DNA of 64,000 bases from Streptomyces sp. CGMCC 4.7035 (GCF_031583065.1 NZ_CP134053.1:5497001-5561000), one strand, 5' to 3'. Shown: positions 8,526-17,783, numbered from the stretch's first letter. Numbers and translations: made by a program. The notes: a model not told the origin generated them from the letters alone.

Positions 8526-9044
8526 ATGAGTGCCGCTGACGAACTCCTCGACATCGTGGACGAGAACGACAGGGTCATCGGGCAGTCGCCGCGCGGTGAG
8601 GCGTATGCGCGCGGGCTGCGCCACCGGTGCGTGTTCATCCAGGCACGAGACGCCGAGGGCCGTGTCTTCGTCCACCGCCGCACCCCGACCAAGCTGGTCT
8701 TCCCCTCCCTGTACGACATGTTCGTCGGCGGGGTCGTCGGCGCGGGCGAGACGTACGACGACGCCGCCCTGCGGGAGGCCGAGGAGGAACTCGGCGTCAG
8801 CGGGCTGCCCCGGCCCGAGCCGCTGTTCAAGTTCCTGTACGACGACGGCGCCGGCCGGACCTGGTGGTCCTCGGTCTACCAGGTCCGCTGCGACCTGCCC
8901 GTCTCCCCGCAGGTCGAGGAGGTCGCCTGGCACGACTTCCTGCCGGAGGACGAGGTGGAGCGCCGGCTGTCCGACTGGGAGTGGGTCCCGGACGGTCTCG
9001 ACGCGTACGAGCGGCTCAAGACGCACCGCCGGTCCACGGGCTGA
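8526..9044 (+). CDS. NUDIX hydrolase
   Basis: A 172-residue NUDIX-fold protein. The NUDIX box is present as GGVVGAGETYDDAALREAEEELGV near residues 73-96 (first glycines, then the REAEEEL metal-binding glutamates). The N-terminal DELLDIVDENDRVIGQSPR is shared with the isopentenyl-diphosphate-isomerase-like NUDIX subgroup (YfcD type), which act on nucleotide-sugar or other diphosphates; IDI activity itself is unlikely without further motifs. A TTGGAT hexamer at 8514-8519 ends 7 nt before the ATG and no ribosome site is visible, so a leaderless transcript is plausible. Confidence 0.88.
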   Translation: MSAADELLDIVDENDRVIGQSPRGEAYARGLRHRCVFIQARDAEGRVFVHRRTPTKLVFPSLYDMFVGGVVGAGETYDDAALREAEEELGVSGLPRPEPLFKFLYDDGAGRTWWSSVYQVRCDLPVSPQVEEVAWHDFLPEDEVERRLSDWEWVPDGLDAYERLKTHRRSTG

Positions 9045-9174
9045 CCCACCGCGGTGAGCGCGCGGAACAGACGGGCTACCGCCTCCGGCTCCGCGACGTC
9101 GACCGGGTCGGACCAGGAATGGCCCCTGCCGCCCGGCCCCGGCCCCCGTACAGCGGCCCGGTAGGGTCCTGCGC

Positions 9175-9567
9175 GTGATCGAATTCGCACGGAACGTCCG
9201 GCTCTGGTTCGCGCCCCAGGAGATCCGGCGGGAAGGCGGCACCCCCGACTACCGGTTCTCGCTGGCCAACGAGCGCACCTTCCTGGCCTGGCTGCGCACC
9301 GCGCTCGCGCTGATCGGCGGCGGCTTCGCCGTGGACCAGTTCCTGCCGGACCTGCGCTGGGCCTGGCGCGTCGGACTCGCCCTCGCGTTGCTGGCCGCCG
9401 GTGTGCTGTGCTCGCTGCGCGCCGTCAACCACTGGGTGCGCTGCGAGCGGGCGATGCGGCGCGGCGAGGACCTTCCGGTGTCCCGCTTCCCGGCACTGCT
9501 GGGCGTCGCCGTCGCCGTGGTCGCGGTCGCCATGGTCGTGGTCGTCCTCGTCGGCTGGGAAGGATGA
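9175..9567 (+). CDS. DUF202 (YidH-like) membrane protein, first of a pair
   Basis: A 130-residue protein starting with GTG. The soluble N-terminus contains the DUF202 signature RFSLANERTFLAWLRTALALIGGG, followed by three hydrophobic helices. Function is unknown; YidH-type proteins are small inner-membrane proteins. A TAGGGT hexamer at 9162-9167 lies 7 nt upstream of the start, again suggesting a leaderless transcript. Its stop overlaps the start of the next DUF202 gene by 4 bp (ATGA), so both are co-translated and may form a heteromer. Confidence 0.85.
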   Translation: MIEFARNVRLWFAPQEIRREGGTPDYRFSLANERTFLAWLRTALALIGGGFAVDQFLPDLRWAWRVGLALALLAAGVLCSLRAVNHWVRCERAMRRGEDLPVSRFPALLGVAVAVVAVAMVVVVLVGWEG

Positions 9568-9887
9568 GCGGCCCGGCCCGGGACCGCGACCCGGGGCTCC
9601 AGCCCGAGCGGACCCGGCTCGCGTGGCGGCGTACGACCCTTTCGAGCACCGTGGCCGCGGTGCTCGCCGTGAAGACGGCGCTGCACGGGAACACGGCGGC
9701 CGGCTATGTCGTCGCCTCCCTGTGCTGCCTGCTCTGGCTCGGCTTCCTGGCCCTCGCCCACCGGCGCATCCACGCCCTGGCGACCGCGGACGCCGGCCGG
9801 CCGCCCGCCCTCACCCCCCGCCACGCCGCCGCCGCGACCCTCGCCACGGCGGCCCTCGCGGTCTGCGCGGCCGCACTGGTGTTCTGA
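9564..9887 (+). CDS. DUF202 membrane protein, second of a pair
   Basis: A 107-residue protein with a degenerate DUF202 N-terminus (LQPERTRLAWRRTTLSSTVA) and three hydrophobic helices. The start codon overlaps the stop of the preceding gene. The tandem arrangement of a YidH-like and a shorter DUF202 protein is common in actinobacteria. No catalytic residue is apparent. Confidence 0.82.
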   Translation: MSGPARDRDPGLQPERTRLAWRRTTLSSTVAAVLAVKTALHGNTAAGYVVASLCCLLWLGFLALAHRRIHALATADAGRPPALTPRHAAAATLATAALAVCAAALVF

Positions 9888-9914
9888 ACGTCCTCGGGGT
9901 ACCGGACGGCGCAC

Positions 9915-10018
9915 CTGCCGTCGGGTTCCCTGCCGGTACACGTGCGGGTTCCCTGCCGGTACACGTGCCGTCGGGTTCCTTACCGGTACACGTGCCGTCG
10001 GGTTCCTTACCGGTACAC
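9915..10018. repeat. Four tandem 23-27 bp repeats
   Basis: Four head-to-tail copies of GTGCCGTCGGGTTCCTTACC plus GGTACAC at 9915-9941, 9942-9964 (4 bp shorter), 9965-9991 and 9992-10018. The last two are identical. Copies contain self-complementary CCGGTAC-type cores and their junctions create CACGTG, so the array could form hairpins or bind a regulator. It sits between the DUF202 pair and the histidine-rich gene. Confidence 0.8.
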
Positions 10019-10096
10019 GTGCCGGATATTCCGGAAATACTCCGCTTCACCCGTTAGCCTGAGCCGTCATCAACGACGCCTCCGAAGGTGAGCGCC

Positions 10097-10393
10097 ATGA
10101 GCACCCTCCACCCGGAACACACCGCGCACCCCCACAGCCACGGACCGGCCTGCGGACATGACGCGATGCCGCACGGGGACCACGTCGACTACGCGCACGA
10201 CGGGCATCTGCGTCGCGAGCACGGCGGCCACTGGGACGAGCGCGAGCCCGGCGGGCACATCGCCCACGAAGGCCATGAGCACCGGCACGGCGAGGGCTGC
10301 GGCCATCGCCCGGTCCCGCACGGCGACCACATCGACTACCTGCACGACGGCCACCGGCACGCGGAGCACGAGGGGCACTGGGACGACCATTGA
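10097..10393 (+). CDS. Histidine-rich, internally duplicated small protein (probable metal binder)
   Basis: A 98-residue soluble protein of which about a quarter is histidine. Two 30-residue blocks repeat: CGHDAMPHGDHVDYAHDGH followed by REHGGHWDE, and CGHRPVPHGDHIDYLHDGH followed by AEHEGHWDD. Each block offers one cysteine and seven or more histidines plus acidic residues, suited to Zn2+, Ni2+ or Co2+ binding or storage. There is no signal peptide or membrane helix. I chose the ATG at 10097, spaced well after GAAGGTG; a GTG at 10088 is the alternative. I saw no recognisable Zur or NikR box. Function is inferred from composition only. Confidence 0.75.
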   Translation: MSTLHPEHTAHPHSHGPACGHDAMPHGDHVDYAHDGHLRREHGGHWDEREPGGHIAHEGHEHRHGEGCGHRPVPHGDHIDYLHDGHRHAEHEGHWDDH

Positions 10394-10411
10394 CCGGCCA
10401 GGCGCGGCCGG

Positions 10412-10433
10412 GGCGCCGTTGCCGCACGGCGCC
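10412..10433 (+). terminator. Hairpin terminator after the histidine-rich gene
   Basis: A perfect 8-bp stem GGCGCCGT / ACGGCGCC with a 6-nt loop begins 19 nt after the stop codon. No T tract follows, as is usual in streptomycetes. Confidence 0.5.
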
Positions 10434-10545
10434 GGCGGTCGCCGTGGCACCCAGGACCGTCGGCGGCGCCGGCCGTGGCACCCAGGAGCATCGGCGTCAC
10501 GAGACCCTCGTGGCGCCGATCACGTTTGCTCCGCCCACTGGACGA

Positions 10546-10564
10546 CATACCGACCGGTCGGCAT
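10546..10564. promoter_or_regulatory. TetR-type operator, site 2 of the CATACCGACCGGTATG family
   Basis: CATACCGACCGGTCGGCAT contains ACCGACCGGTCGG(C), a near-perfect palindrome. It lies 41 bp upstream of the phosphotransferase start and shares its first 13 bases with site 4 at 37856. Confidence 0.6.
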
Positions 10565-10604
10565 CATGATGCAGGTCCTGGTTTCCGCGCACGTAGGAGC
10601 AATG

Positions 10605-11627
10605 ATGACCCCAGACCACCCGCCGGGTCTCGATCTCGACCGGCTGCGCGGCCTGCTCGACGCCGAGCGGCCCGGCCTGGTGAGCGGCCCCCTGACCGGC
10701 CGGCTGATCGAGGGCGGGCGGTCGAACCTCACCTACGCGGTCTCGGACGGCGCGGCCAAGTGGGTCGTACGGCGTCCCCCGCTGGGGCATGTCCTGGCCA
10801 CCGCGCACGACATGAAGCGCGAGCACCGGGTGATCAGCGCGCTGCACCCGACGGCCGTTCCGGTGCCGCGTCCGGTGCTGCTGTGCGAGGACGAGTCGGT
10901 CCTGGGCGCCCCCTTCTACGTGATGGACTTCGTCGAGGGCACCCCCTACCGCACCGCGGAACAGCTCGCCCCGCTCGGCCCGCGGCGCACCCGGGACGCG
11001 GTCCTCGGGCTGGTCGACACCCTGGTGGAGCTGCACGCGGTGGAGCCGGGCGAGGTGGGTCTCGCGGACTTCGGCCGCCCGGAGGGCTTCCTGGACCGGC
11101 AGCTGCGCCGCTGGGGCAAGCAGCTGGACGCGTCCCGCAACCGCGAACTGCCCGGCATCGACGAGCTTCACGCCGCGCTCGGGCGCGAGCTGCCCGCCTC
11201 CCCCGCGCCGACCGTGATCCACGGCGACTACCGCCTGGACAACGTCCTCCTCGGTGACGACGACAAGATCACCGCCATTCTCGACTGGGAGATGTCCACG
11301 CTCGGCGACCCGCTCACCGACCTCGGTCTGCTGGTGATGTACAGCGTGCCGCTCGGGCTGCCCGACTCCCCGGTCTCCACCACCGCCACGGCCGCCGGGC
11401 ATCCGGCCCCCGCCGAGATCGTCGAGCGGTACGCCACGCGCTCGGGGCGTGACGTCGCCGCCGTCTCCTGGTACTCGGCGTTCGCCTGGTTCAAGCTCGC
11501 CGTGATCCTGGAGGGCATCCACTACCGCTACACCCTGGGCCAGACGGTCGGCGCGGGCTTCGACCGCATCGGCGAGCTGGTGCCCGTCTTCATCGAGCAC
11601 GGCCTGACCACCCTTCAGGAAGGCTGA
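10605..11627 (+). CDS. Phosphotransferase of the ACAD10/11 kinase-domain / LvaA type
   Basis: A 340-residue aminoglycoside-phosphotransferase-fold enzyme. The catalytic HGDYRLDN motif is at residues 206-213 and the metal-binding DWEMSTLGDP begins at D227. ATG 10605 has a TAGGAG site 5 nt upstream; ATGs at 10602 and 10566 are alternatives. This subgroup pairs with acyl-CoA dehydrogenases. In bacterial LvaA and the kinase domains of mammalian ACAD10/11 it phosphorylates the 4-hydroxyl of 4-hydroxyacyl-CoA. The gene lies 6 bp before an acyl-CoA dehydrogenase gene, reproducing that partnership. The substrate assignment is inference from family and context. Confidence 0.82.
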   Translation: MTPDHPPGLDLDRLRGLLDAERPGLVSGPLTGRLIEGGRSNLTYAVSDGAAKWVVRRPPLGHVLATAHDMKREHRVISALHPTAVPVPRPVLLCEDESVLGAPFYVMDFVEGTPYRTAEQLAPLGPRRTRDAVLGLVDTLVELHAVEPGEVGLADFGRPEGFLDRQLRRWGKQLDASRNRELPGIDELHAALGRELPASPAPTVIHGDYRLDNVLLGDDDKITAILDWEMSTLGDPLTDLGLLVMYSVPLGLPDSPVSTTATAAGHPAPAEIVERYATRSGRDVAAVSWYSAFAWFKLAVILEGIHYRYTLGQTVGAGFDRIGELVPVFIEHGLTTLQEG

Positions 11628-11633
11628 TCCGCC

Positions 11634-12848
<1,215 letters not shown>

Positions 12849-12854
12849 GGCACG

Positions 12855-12892
12855 GCGTAAGGGGCGGCCGCCATTGCGGCCGCCCCTTACGC
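12855..12892. terminator. Strong bidirectional hairpin terminator
   Basis: A perfect 17-bp stem (GCGTAAGGGGCGGCCGC and its complement) with a 4-nt loop starts 7 nt after the acyl-CoA dehydrogenase stop and lies 39 bp beyond the stop of the convergent TetR gene, so it can serve both. Confidence 0.85.
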
Positions 12893-12930
12893 GCATGACT
12901 CCACGCAAGACGTCAGGGACCCGTACGGGG

Positions 12931-13533
12931 TCAGGGCCGCAGCGCGCGCAGCAGCAGGTCGGCCAGGTGGTCGGCGACCTCCTGCGGGCTGAGCGGCCCG
13001 TCCGGGCGGTACCAGGTCGACAGGTGGTGCACCGAGCCGAAGTGGTAGTCGACGACCAGGTCGGCGGGCGTGGCCGTGGAGAACACGCCCTCCTTCTGGC
13101 CCTCCTCGATCAGCGCACGGAACCGCTCGTGGTAGCGGCGCCGCTCGGCGCGTACCTGCTTGTTCTTCTCCGGGCTCAGATGGTGCATGGACCGGAAGAA
13201 GATCATCGCGTCGTCGAGGTTCTCGATCGTGGTGACGACGACGTCGGCCGCCGCGTCCCGAAGGCGCTTCTCGACCGGCTCGTCGGCGTCCGCGAAGGCA
13301 TCGAGGCGCTCCTGCTGGACGCGCAGCACGCGCGCGTACACCTCGTGCAGCAGGTCGTCCTTGGAGCCGAAGTAGTGGTACAGCGCACCCTTGGTGACGC
13401 CGGCCGCCTCGACGATCTCCTGCACGGACGTGCGGTCATAGCCTCGCTCGGCGAAGAGCCGGGTGGCGGCGGCCAGCAGCCGCTGCGGAACGGGCGTACC
13501 GTCCCCGTCCGTCGTCCTGGGCACTGCCGCCAC
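12931..13533 (-). CDS. TetR-family regulator of the acyl-CoA island
   Basis: A 200-residue TetR-type repressor. The helix-turn-helix lies in TSVQEIVEAAGVTKGALYHY (about residues 35-54), followed by FGSKDDLLHEVY and a ligand-binding domain with FRSMHHLSPEKNKQVRAERR. It sits between the kinase/ACAD unit and the ligase/SDR unit, both of which carry the same palindrome (10546-10564 and 16067-16082). It is the natural candidate to bind those sites and perhaps 7239. A CoA thioester is the likely effector by analogy with FadR/KstR-type TetR proteins. Its own upstream region carries only the 17-bp tandem repeats. Confidence 0.87.
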   Translation of the reverse strand: MAAVPRTTDGDGTPVPQRLLAAATRLFAERGYDRTSVQEIVEAAGVTKGALYHYFGSKDDLLHEVYARVLRVQQERLDAFADADEPVEKRLRDAAADVVVTTIENLDDAMIFFRSMHHLSPEKNKQVRAERRRYHERFRALIEEGQKEGVFSTATPADLVVDYHFGSVHHLSTWYRPDGPLSPQEVADHLADLLLRALRP

Positions 13534-13545
13534 CTGCCTTTCCGT

Positions 13546-13596
13546 GATGTCTACTGGCCGTCGATGTCTACTGGCCGTCGATGTCTACTGGCCCTC
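13546..13596. repeat. Three tandem 17-bp repeats overlapping the ligase stop codon
   Basis: Units GATGTCTACTGGCCGTC at 13546-13562 and 13563-13579, and a variant ending CCCTC at 13580-13596. The third unit contains the last codons and the TAG stop of the acyl-CoA ligase (minus strand), so the array appears to be an amplification of that gene's 3' end into the 51-bp spacer before the TetR gene. Confidence 0.9.
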
Positions 13597-15243
13597 GTGC
13601 GACCGGGAACGCAGTTCCCGACGAAGGATCTTCCCACTCGCCGTCTTCGGCAGGTCGGGCAGGATCTCCACCTGACGCGGGTATTTGTAGGCGGCCAGTC
13701 TCTCCTTGCAGTAAGCAGCGAACGCATCGGGGTCTTCGTCACACCCCGGACGCAGGCTGATGTACGCCTTCACGGTCTCCCCGCGATACCCGTCCGCGAC
13801 CCCGACGACGGCCGCCTCGCGCACCGCCGGGTGCGTGTACAGGACGTCCTCGACCTCACGCGGCCACACCTTGAAGCCGGACGCGTTGATCATGTCCTTC
13901 TTGCGGTCGACGACGTACAGCCAGCCCTGAGGGTCCATGAAGCCGATGTCGCCGGTGCGCAGCTCACCGTCCGGAAAGGTCTCGGCGGTGGCCTCGGGGC
14001 GCCGCCAGTAGCCGGGCACGACCTGCGGGCCCCGTACGACGATCTCGCCCTGCTCGCCGAACGGCACCTCCTCGCCCTGGTCGTCGACGATGCGGACGAC
14101 CGTGTCGGGCCCCGGCACGCCGACGGCCAGGGTGCCGGAGACCGGGTCGACCGGGGCCTCGTGGTCGGGCGGCACCGAGGCGCAGGGGGCGGTGCACTCG
14201 GTGAGGCCGTAGCCGTTGCGGATGTACGGCCCGAAGCCTGCCCGGAACTTCTCCACCAGGGCGGGCGGCACCGGGGCGCCGCCGGAGGAGATCTTGTGGA
14301 AGGAGGAGAAGTGGTCGGGTGTGACGGCCGGGTGGGCGGCCAGCGCCATGAAGGCGGTCGACGGGCCGACCGTGTAGTGGGGCCGGTGCTCGGCGAACGC
14401 GTCGAGGACGACGCCCGGCTCGAAGCGGTAGGTCAGGACGAGCGTGCCCCCGCTGATGAGGCACGCCACGAGCTCGCAGACCATCCCGGTGATGTGGAAC
14501 AGGGGTGCCAGCGCGAAATAGACGGGCGCCTCCGGCAGCCCCATGCCCGTCCGCTGCCGCTCGGCGTTGTACATGATGTTGCCGTGCGTGTTGGTGGCGC
14601 CCTTGGGGGTGCCGCTGGTGCCGGAGGTGTAGCTGATCAACGCGATGTCGGACGGGGCCGGGTCGCGGCCCTCGGGCGCCTTGTGGGCCTGCCGGGCGAC
14701 GGTGAGGAGATCGTCGGCGTCCGGGGCGCTGTCGAGCCGCTCGAAGGCCAGCACGCGCGCGTCGTCGCGGGTCTGGAGGTCCAGCTCGCAGGCGGTGAGC
14801 ACGATGCGTACGGGCGAGTCCGCGGCCGTCTCGCGCAGATACGACTCCCAGGCGCGGTCGGAGCACACCAGGGCGGTCACCTCCGCGTCCTTGAGGACGT
14901 GCGTGACCTCGCCCGACTTGTACATCGGGTTGACGGGCACGACGGTCGCGCCCGCCTTCCAGGCGCCCAGCAGGGCGAGCACGAAATGCGGGGAGTTCTG
15001 CAGGAGGATCGCGACGCGGTCGCCGCGCGCAAGGCCGCGGGCGGCGAGGTGGCCTGCGACGGAGTCGGTCAGCTCGTCCAGTTCGGCGTAGCTGATCCTG
15101 CCGTCGAAGTAGGCCAGGGCGGTGCGGTCCGCAGGGGCCGTGCGCAGGGCGTGCACCAGGGAGTCGGCGGGGCTGATCGGGGCGCGCTGGGCCTCGTCGA
15201 GCAGGGCCAGCCAGGGCTTGGCGGCGTAGCGGGAAGTGGTCAC
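13585..15243 (-). CDS. AMP-forming acyl-CoA ligase
   Basis: A 552-residue ANL-superfamily enzyme that activates a carboxylic acid to its CoA thioester via an acyl-adenylate. The AMP/phosphate motif is ISYTSGTSGTPKGATNTHGN, followed by NGYGLTECTAP, the TGDIGFMDPQGWLYVVDRKKD hinge region (quoted in part) and a C-terminal lysine in KTASGKILRREL. The GTG start at 15243 overlaps the stop of the upstream SDR gene (GTGA) and has GGAGG 7 nt upstream, so the two are translationally coupled. It would be the LvaE-like entry step of the island. The acid may be levulinate or another 4-oxo or 4-hydroxy acid, but a medium-chain fatty acid cannot be excluded. Confidence 0.87.
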   Translation of the reverse strand: MTTSRYAAKPWLALLDEAQRAPISPADSLVHALRTAPADRTALAYFDGRISYAELDELTDSVAGHLAARGLARGDRVAILLQNSPHFVLALLGAWKAGATVVPVNPMYKSGEVTHVLKDAEVTALVCSDRAWESYLRETAADSPVRIVLTACELDLQTRDDARVLAFERLDSAPDADDLLTVARQAHKAPEGRDPAPSDIALISYTSGTSGTPKGATNTHGNIMYNAERQRTGMGLPEAPVYFALAPLFHITGMVCELVACLISGGTLVLTYRFEPGVVLDAFAEHRPHYTVGPSTAFMALAAHPAVTPDHFSSFHKISSGGAPVPPALVEKFRAGFGPYIRNGYGLTECTAPCASVPPDHEAPVDPVSGTLAVGVPGPDTVVRIVDDQGEEVPFGEQGEIVVRGPQVVPGYWRRPEATAETFPDGELRTGDIGFMDPQGWLYVVDRKKDMINASGFKVWPREVEDVLYTHPAVREAAVVGVADGYRGETVKAYISLRPGCDEDPDAFAAYCKERLAAYKYPRQVEILPDLPKTASGKILRRELRSRSHEGQ

Positions 15244-16004
15244 TTGGCGGCCTCCCACTTCTGCTGGAGGTGGTTCATGCTCGTCAGCCAGCGGTCCGGC
15301 TCGGTGGCGCGCGCCTCGTAGTACGCGGCGACCTCGGGGTGCGGCAGGATCAGGAAGCGGTCCTCCTCGATTCCCTTGAAGAGCGCGTCGGCGACGTCCT
15401 CGGGGTCGATCGCGGTCGGCGCGAGCACCAGTTCACCGGCGCTGCCGGAGGCGGTCAGCATGTCCGTGCGCACGCCCTGGGGACAGATCGCGTGGACCTT
15501 GAGGCCGCGGTGCCGGTACGTCAGCGACAGCCACTCGGCGAAGGCGTACGCGCCGTGCTTGGTGACGCTGTACGGCGCGGCGCCGATCATGGTGAGCAGC
15601 CCGGCGGCCGAGACCGTGGAGACGAACCGGCCCTCGCCGCGCTCCAGCCAGGCGGGCAGGAGCGCGCGGGCGGCGCGGACGTGCGCCATGACGTTGACGT
15701 CCCAGGCCTGCGCCCACACCTCCTCCTCCGCGGCCTCGCCGCCGCCGGAGCCGATGCCCGCGTTGGCGCAGTAGACGTCGACCGTGCCGCCGAGGGCGTT
15801 CCGTGCCTCGGTCACGATCGCGGAGGCGTCGCCCGGGACCGCGATTCCGCCGATCTCATCGGCCACGGCCTTCGCCCGGCCGGCGTCCAGGTCGTTGACG
15901 ACGACCCGGGCCCCCTCGGCGGCGAAGCGGCGGGCCAGCGCGGCCCCGATGCCGCCTCCCGCTCCGGTGACGACCACTCCCGCATCCTGCACGGCTTCCA
16001 CCAT
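15240..16004 (-). CDS. SDR-family oxidoreductase
   Basis: A 254-residue classical SDR with cofactor motif VVVTGAGGGIGAAL at about residues 10-23, CANAG, and the catalytic YSVTK followed by HGAYAFAEWLS. ATG 16004 has a GAAGGAG ribosome site; a longer reading to 16193 has no protein-like sequence. The C-terminal half (FKGIEEDRFLILPHPEVAAYY) is typical of SDRs found with acyl-CoA dehydrogenases in actinobacteria. In an Lva-like scheme it would reduce a 4-oxoacyl-CoA to the 4-hydroxyacyl-CoA (LvaD role). It is first in the two-gene unit with the ligase, behind operator site 3. Confidence 0.83.
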   Translation of the reverse strand: MVEAVQDAGVVVTGAGGGIGAALARRFAAEGARVVVNDLDAGRAKAVADEIGGIAVPGDASAIVTEARNALGGTVDVYCANAGIGSGGGEAAEEEVWAQAWDVNVMAHVRAARALLPAWLERGEGRFVSTVSAAGLLTMIGAAPYSVTKHGAYAFAEWLSLTYRHRGLKVHAICPQGVRTDMLTASGSAGELVLAPTAIDPEDVADALFKGIEEDRFLILPHPEVAAYYEARATEPDRWLTSMNHLQQKWEAAK

Positions 16005-16066
16005 CGGTCTCCTTCGACGCGACGCGAATCGGCTCTGCTGCCTTCGGCTCTGCCGAGAGCGCCAGA

Positions 16067-16082
16067 CTAACCAGTCGGTATG
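16067..16082. promoter_or_regulatory. TetR-type operator, site 3 of the CATACCGACCGGTATG family
   Basis: On the minus strand CATACCGACTGGTTAG, 13 of 16 identical to the perfect palindrome at 37856. It lies about 63 bp upstream of the SDR start, so it would control the SDR-ligase unit. Confidence 0.55.
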
Positions 16083-16354
16083 TTGCGAGGGAAGGGGTGA
16101 CCGACGGCGCGGCGGAGGGAAGCCCTCCGGTGTTCGGGGATGTCGCAGGCGGGAGGTGTCTCGTCGTACGGGGTGCAGGCGATCCTCGATCAAGGAGCGG
16201 GCGGATCCGGACGATCCGCACGGTGTCCGCTCACGGAATGACCATGCGTGCCGACCCCTCGTGTACGGATGTGTCGTGACGTATGGCCAACCTTCCCCAC
16301 CAGCAGGACGATGCGCTCACAGCGCACTCGACCTCGGGGCAAGGGGGACCTGCC
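16083..16354. other. Intergenic region between SDR and alpha/beta hydrolase genes
   Basis: Apart from operator site 3 at its left edge, this divergent spacer contains a short inverted repeat (GCGGAT and ATCCGC around 16200) and the ribosome site AAGGGGGA at 16341-16348. An in-frame ATG at 16283 would extend the downstream gene by 24 low-complexity residues. I see no other feature. Confidence 0.5.
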
Positions 16355-17713
16355 ATGGCTGCGGTACCGGAAATGAGCGTGCGTCCCTACTGGGAAGTGA
16401 CCTTCGACGCGGACGGGGACGTGGACGCGCCGGAGCGGGACCGGCTGCTCGCGGACGTGAACCGGCAGAACGTGCGGGACCTGCTGGTCTTCGCGCACGG
16501 CTGGAACAACCAGCGCTCCGGCGCGACCCGGCTCTACAGCCGCTTCTTCGCACCGGTGCCGTCGCTCGCGCCCAAGGCACGCCTCGGGTACGTGGGCGTC
16601 ATCTGGCCGTCGATGATGTTCGCGGACGAGCCGATCCCGAACTTCCCGGCGTCGGCGGCGGCCGAGGTCCCAAAGACCGCACGGTCGCAGCTGGACAAGA
16701 ACAGCCGGCACGCGCTCCTGGAGGTCTTCCCCGGCCGCGCGACCGTGGTGGAACAGATCGCGCGGCTGCTGGAGCAACGCCCGGTCGACGGCGCGTCGTT
16801 GGAGGAGTTCGGGCGGCTCGTACGACTGCTGGTGGATGTACCTCCGCAGGGGCCGCAGGCCGCGTTCGCCGCGGACACACTGGCGGAGGGGGTGCCCGAG
16901 AGCGAGCCGGAGATGCTGTTCGGGGACACGGCGCGGGCGTGCGCGGACTTCGCGCGGGCGCTGGAGCTGGTGGAGTCGCCGGACGGGGCGGCGCAGGGGG
17001 CGCAGGGGTTCTCGTTCACGCCGAAGGGGGTGTGGGACGGGGCGCACGAGTTGCTGCGGCAGGCCACGTACTACGCGATGAAACGGCGCGCCGGGACGGT
17101 CGGCGAGCGCGGGCTGGGGCGCGTGATCGGACAGTTGGCGCAGGCGGCGCCGAACGTGCGCGTGCATCTGATCGGGCACAGCTTCGGCGGCCGGCTGGTG
17201 TCGTTCACGCTGCGCGGGCTCCCGGAGGGCGTGCGCACGGTGAAGTCGGTGACCCTGCTCCAAGGGGCGTTCTCCCACTACGCGTTCGCCGCGCGTCTGC
17301 CCGACGACCCGCATGCCAGCGGTGTGCTGCACGGCCAGCAGAACCGCATCGACGGGCCGCTGGTGTGCTGCTGGTCCCGCTTCGACTCGGCGCTGTCCAC
17401 GTTCTACCCGCTGGCGTCGCGGATGGCGGGCGATGACCGGTCGCTGGCCGGGGACCTCGCGGAGAACTTCGACGTCGGCCGCCTCCTCGGTGCCAAGTGG
17501 GGAGCGATGGGGCACGACGGGGTGCAGGCGGTGGACGGCACGCAGCGCTACGTGCTCGCCGATGCGCTGAAGCGGAAGCTGCCGGCGTCGGGTTGCGTGA
17601 ACGTCGACGCATCCGCGGTGGTCTGCCACGGCGACCCGCCGAACGGCGCGCACAGCGACATCGTGCACCGGGAGCTGGCGCAGGTGGTGCTGGCGGCGGG
17701 CCGGGTGACCTGA
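16355..17713 (+). CDS. Alpha/beta-hydrolase-fold protein with GHSFGG nucleophile elbow
   Basis: A 452-residue protein (476 from the alternative ATG at 16283; the ATG at 16355 has a much better AAGGGGGA ribosome site). LLVFAHGWNN resembles the oxyanion-hole strand and VHLIGHSFGGRLVSF is a serine-hydrolase nucleophile elbow. QNRIDGPLVCCWSRFDSAL and the C-terminal NGAHSDIVHRELAQVV could supply the acid and the histidine. No signal peptide is seen. Similar Streptomyces proteins are annotated as serine-threonine-kinase-like or hypothetical; lipase/esterase chemistry is the best inference. It stands alone, ended by the hairpin at 17732. Confidence 0.75.
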   Translation: MAAVPEMSVRPYWEVTFDADGDVDAPERDRLLADVNRQNVRDLLVFAHGWNNQRSGATRLYSRFFAPVPSLAPKARLGYVGVIWPSMMFADEPIPNFPASAAAEVPKTARSQLDKNSRHALLEVFPGRATVVEQIARLLEQRPVDGASLEEFGRLVRLLVDVPPQGPQAAFAADTLAEGVPESEPEMLFGDTARACADFARALELVESPDGAAQGAQGFSFTPKGVWDGAHELLRQATYYAMKRRAGTVGERGLGRVIGQLAQAAPNVRVHLIGHSFGGRLVSFTLRGLPEGVRTVKSVTLLQGAFSHYAFAARLPDDPHASGVLHGQQNRIDGPLVCCWSRFDSALSTFYPLASRMAGDDRSLAGDLAENFDVGRLLGAKWGAMGHDGVQAVDGTQRYVLADALKRKLPASGCVNVDASAVVCHGDPPNGAHSDIVHRELAQVVLAAGRVT

Positions 17714-17731
17714 CCCGCCGTCGGCCTGGGT

Positions 17732-17772
17732 CCTGTCGTCGAACTCGGGGCAGACGGGAGTTCGACGACAGG
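17732..17772. terminator. Perfect bidirectional hairpin between convergent genes
   Basis: CCTGTCGTCGAACTC and its exact complement separated by 11 nt, midway between two convergent genes. The right arm recurs at 2797-2814. Confidence 0.85.
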
Positions 17773-17783
17773 GACCGGATCAC

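Noticed and set aside
10019..10096. Zur or NikR box upstream of the histidine-rich gene
   Set aside because: Expected for a metal-binding protein, but no TGAAAATGATTTTCA-like or NikR-like palindrome could be found.
12874..15321. 815-codon plus-strand frame opposite TetR and acyl-CoA ligase genes
   Set aside because: Shadow frame; minus-strand genes show clear HTH and ANL-ligase motifs and ribosome sites.
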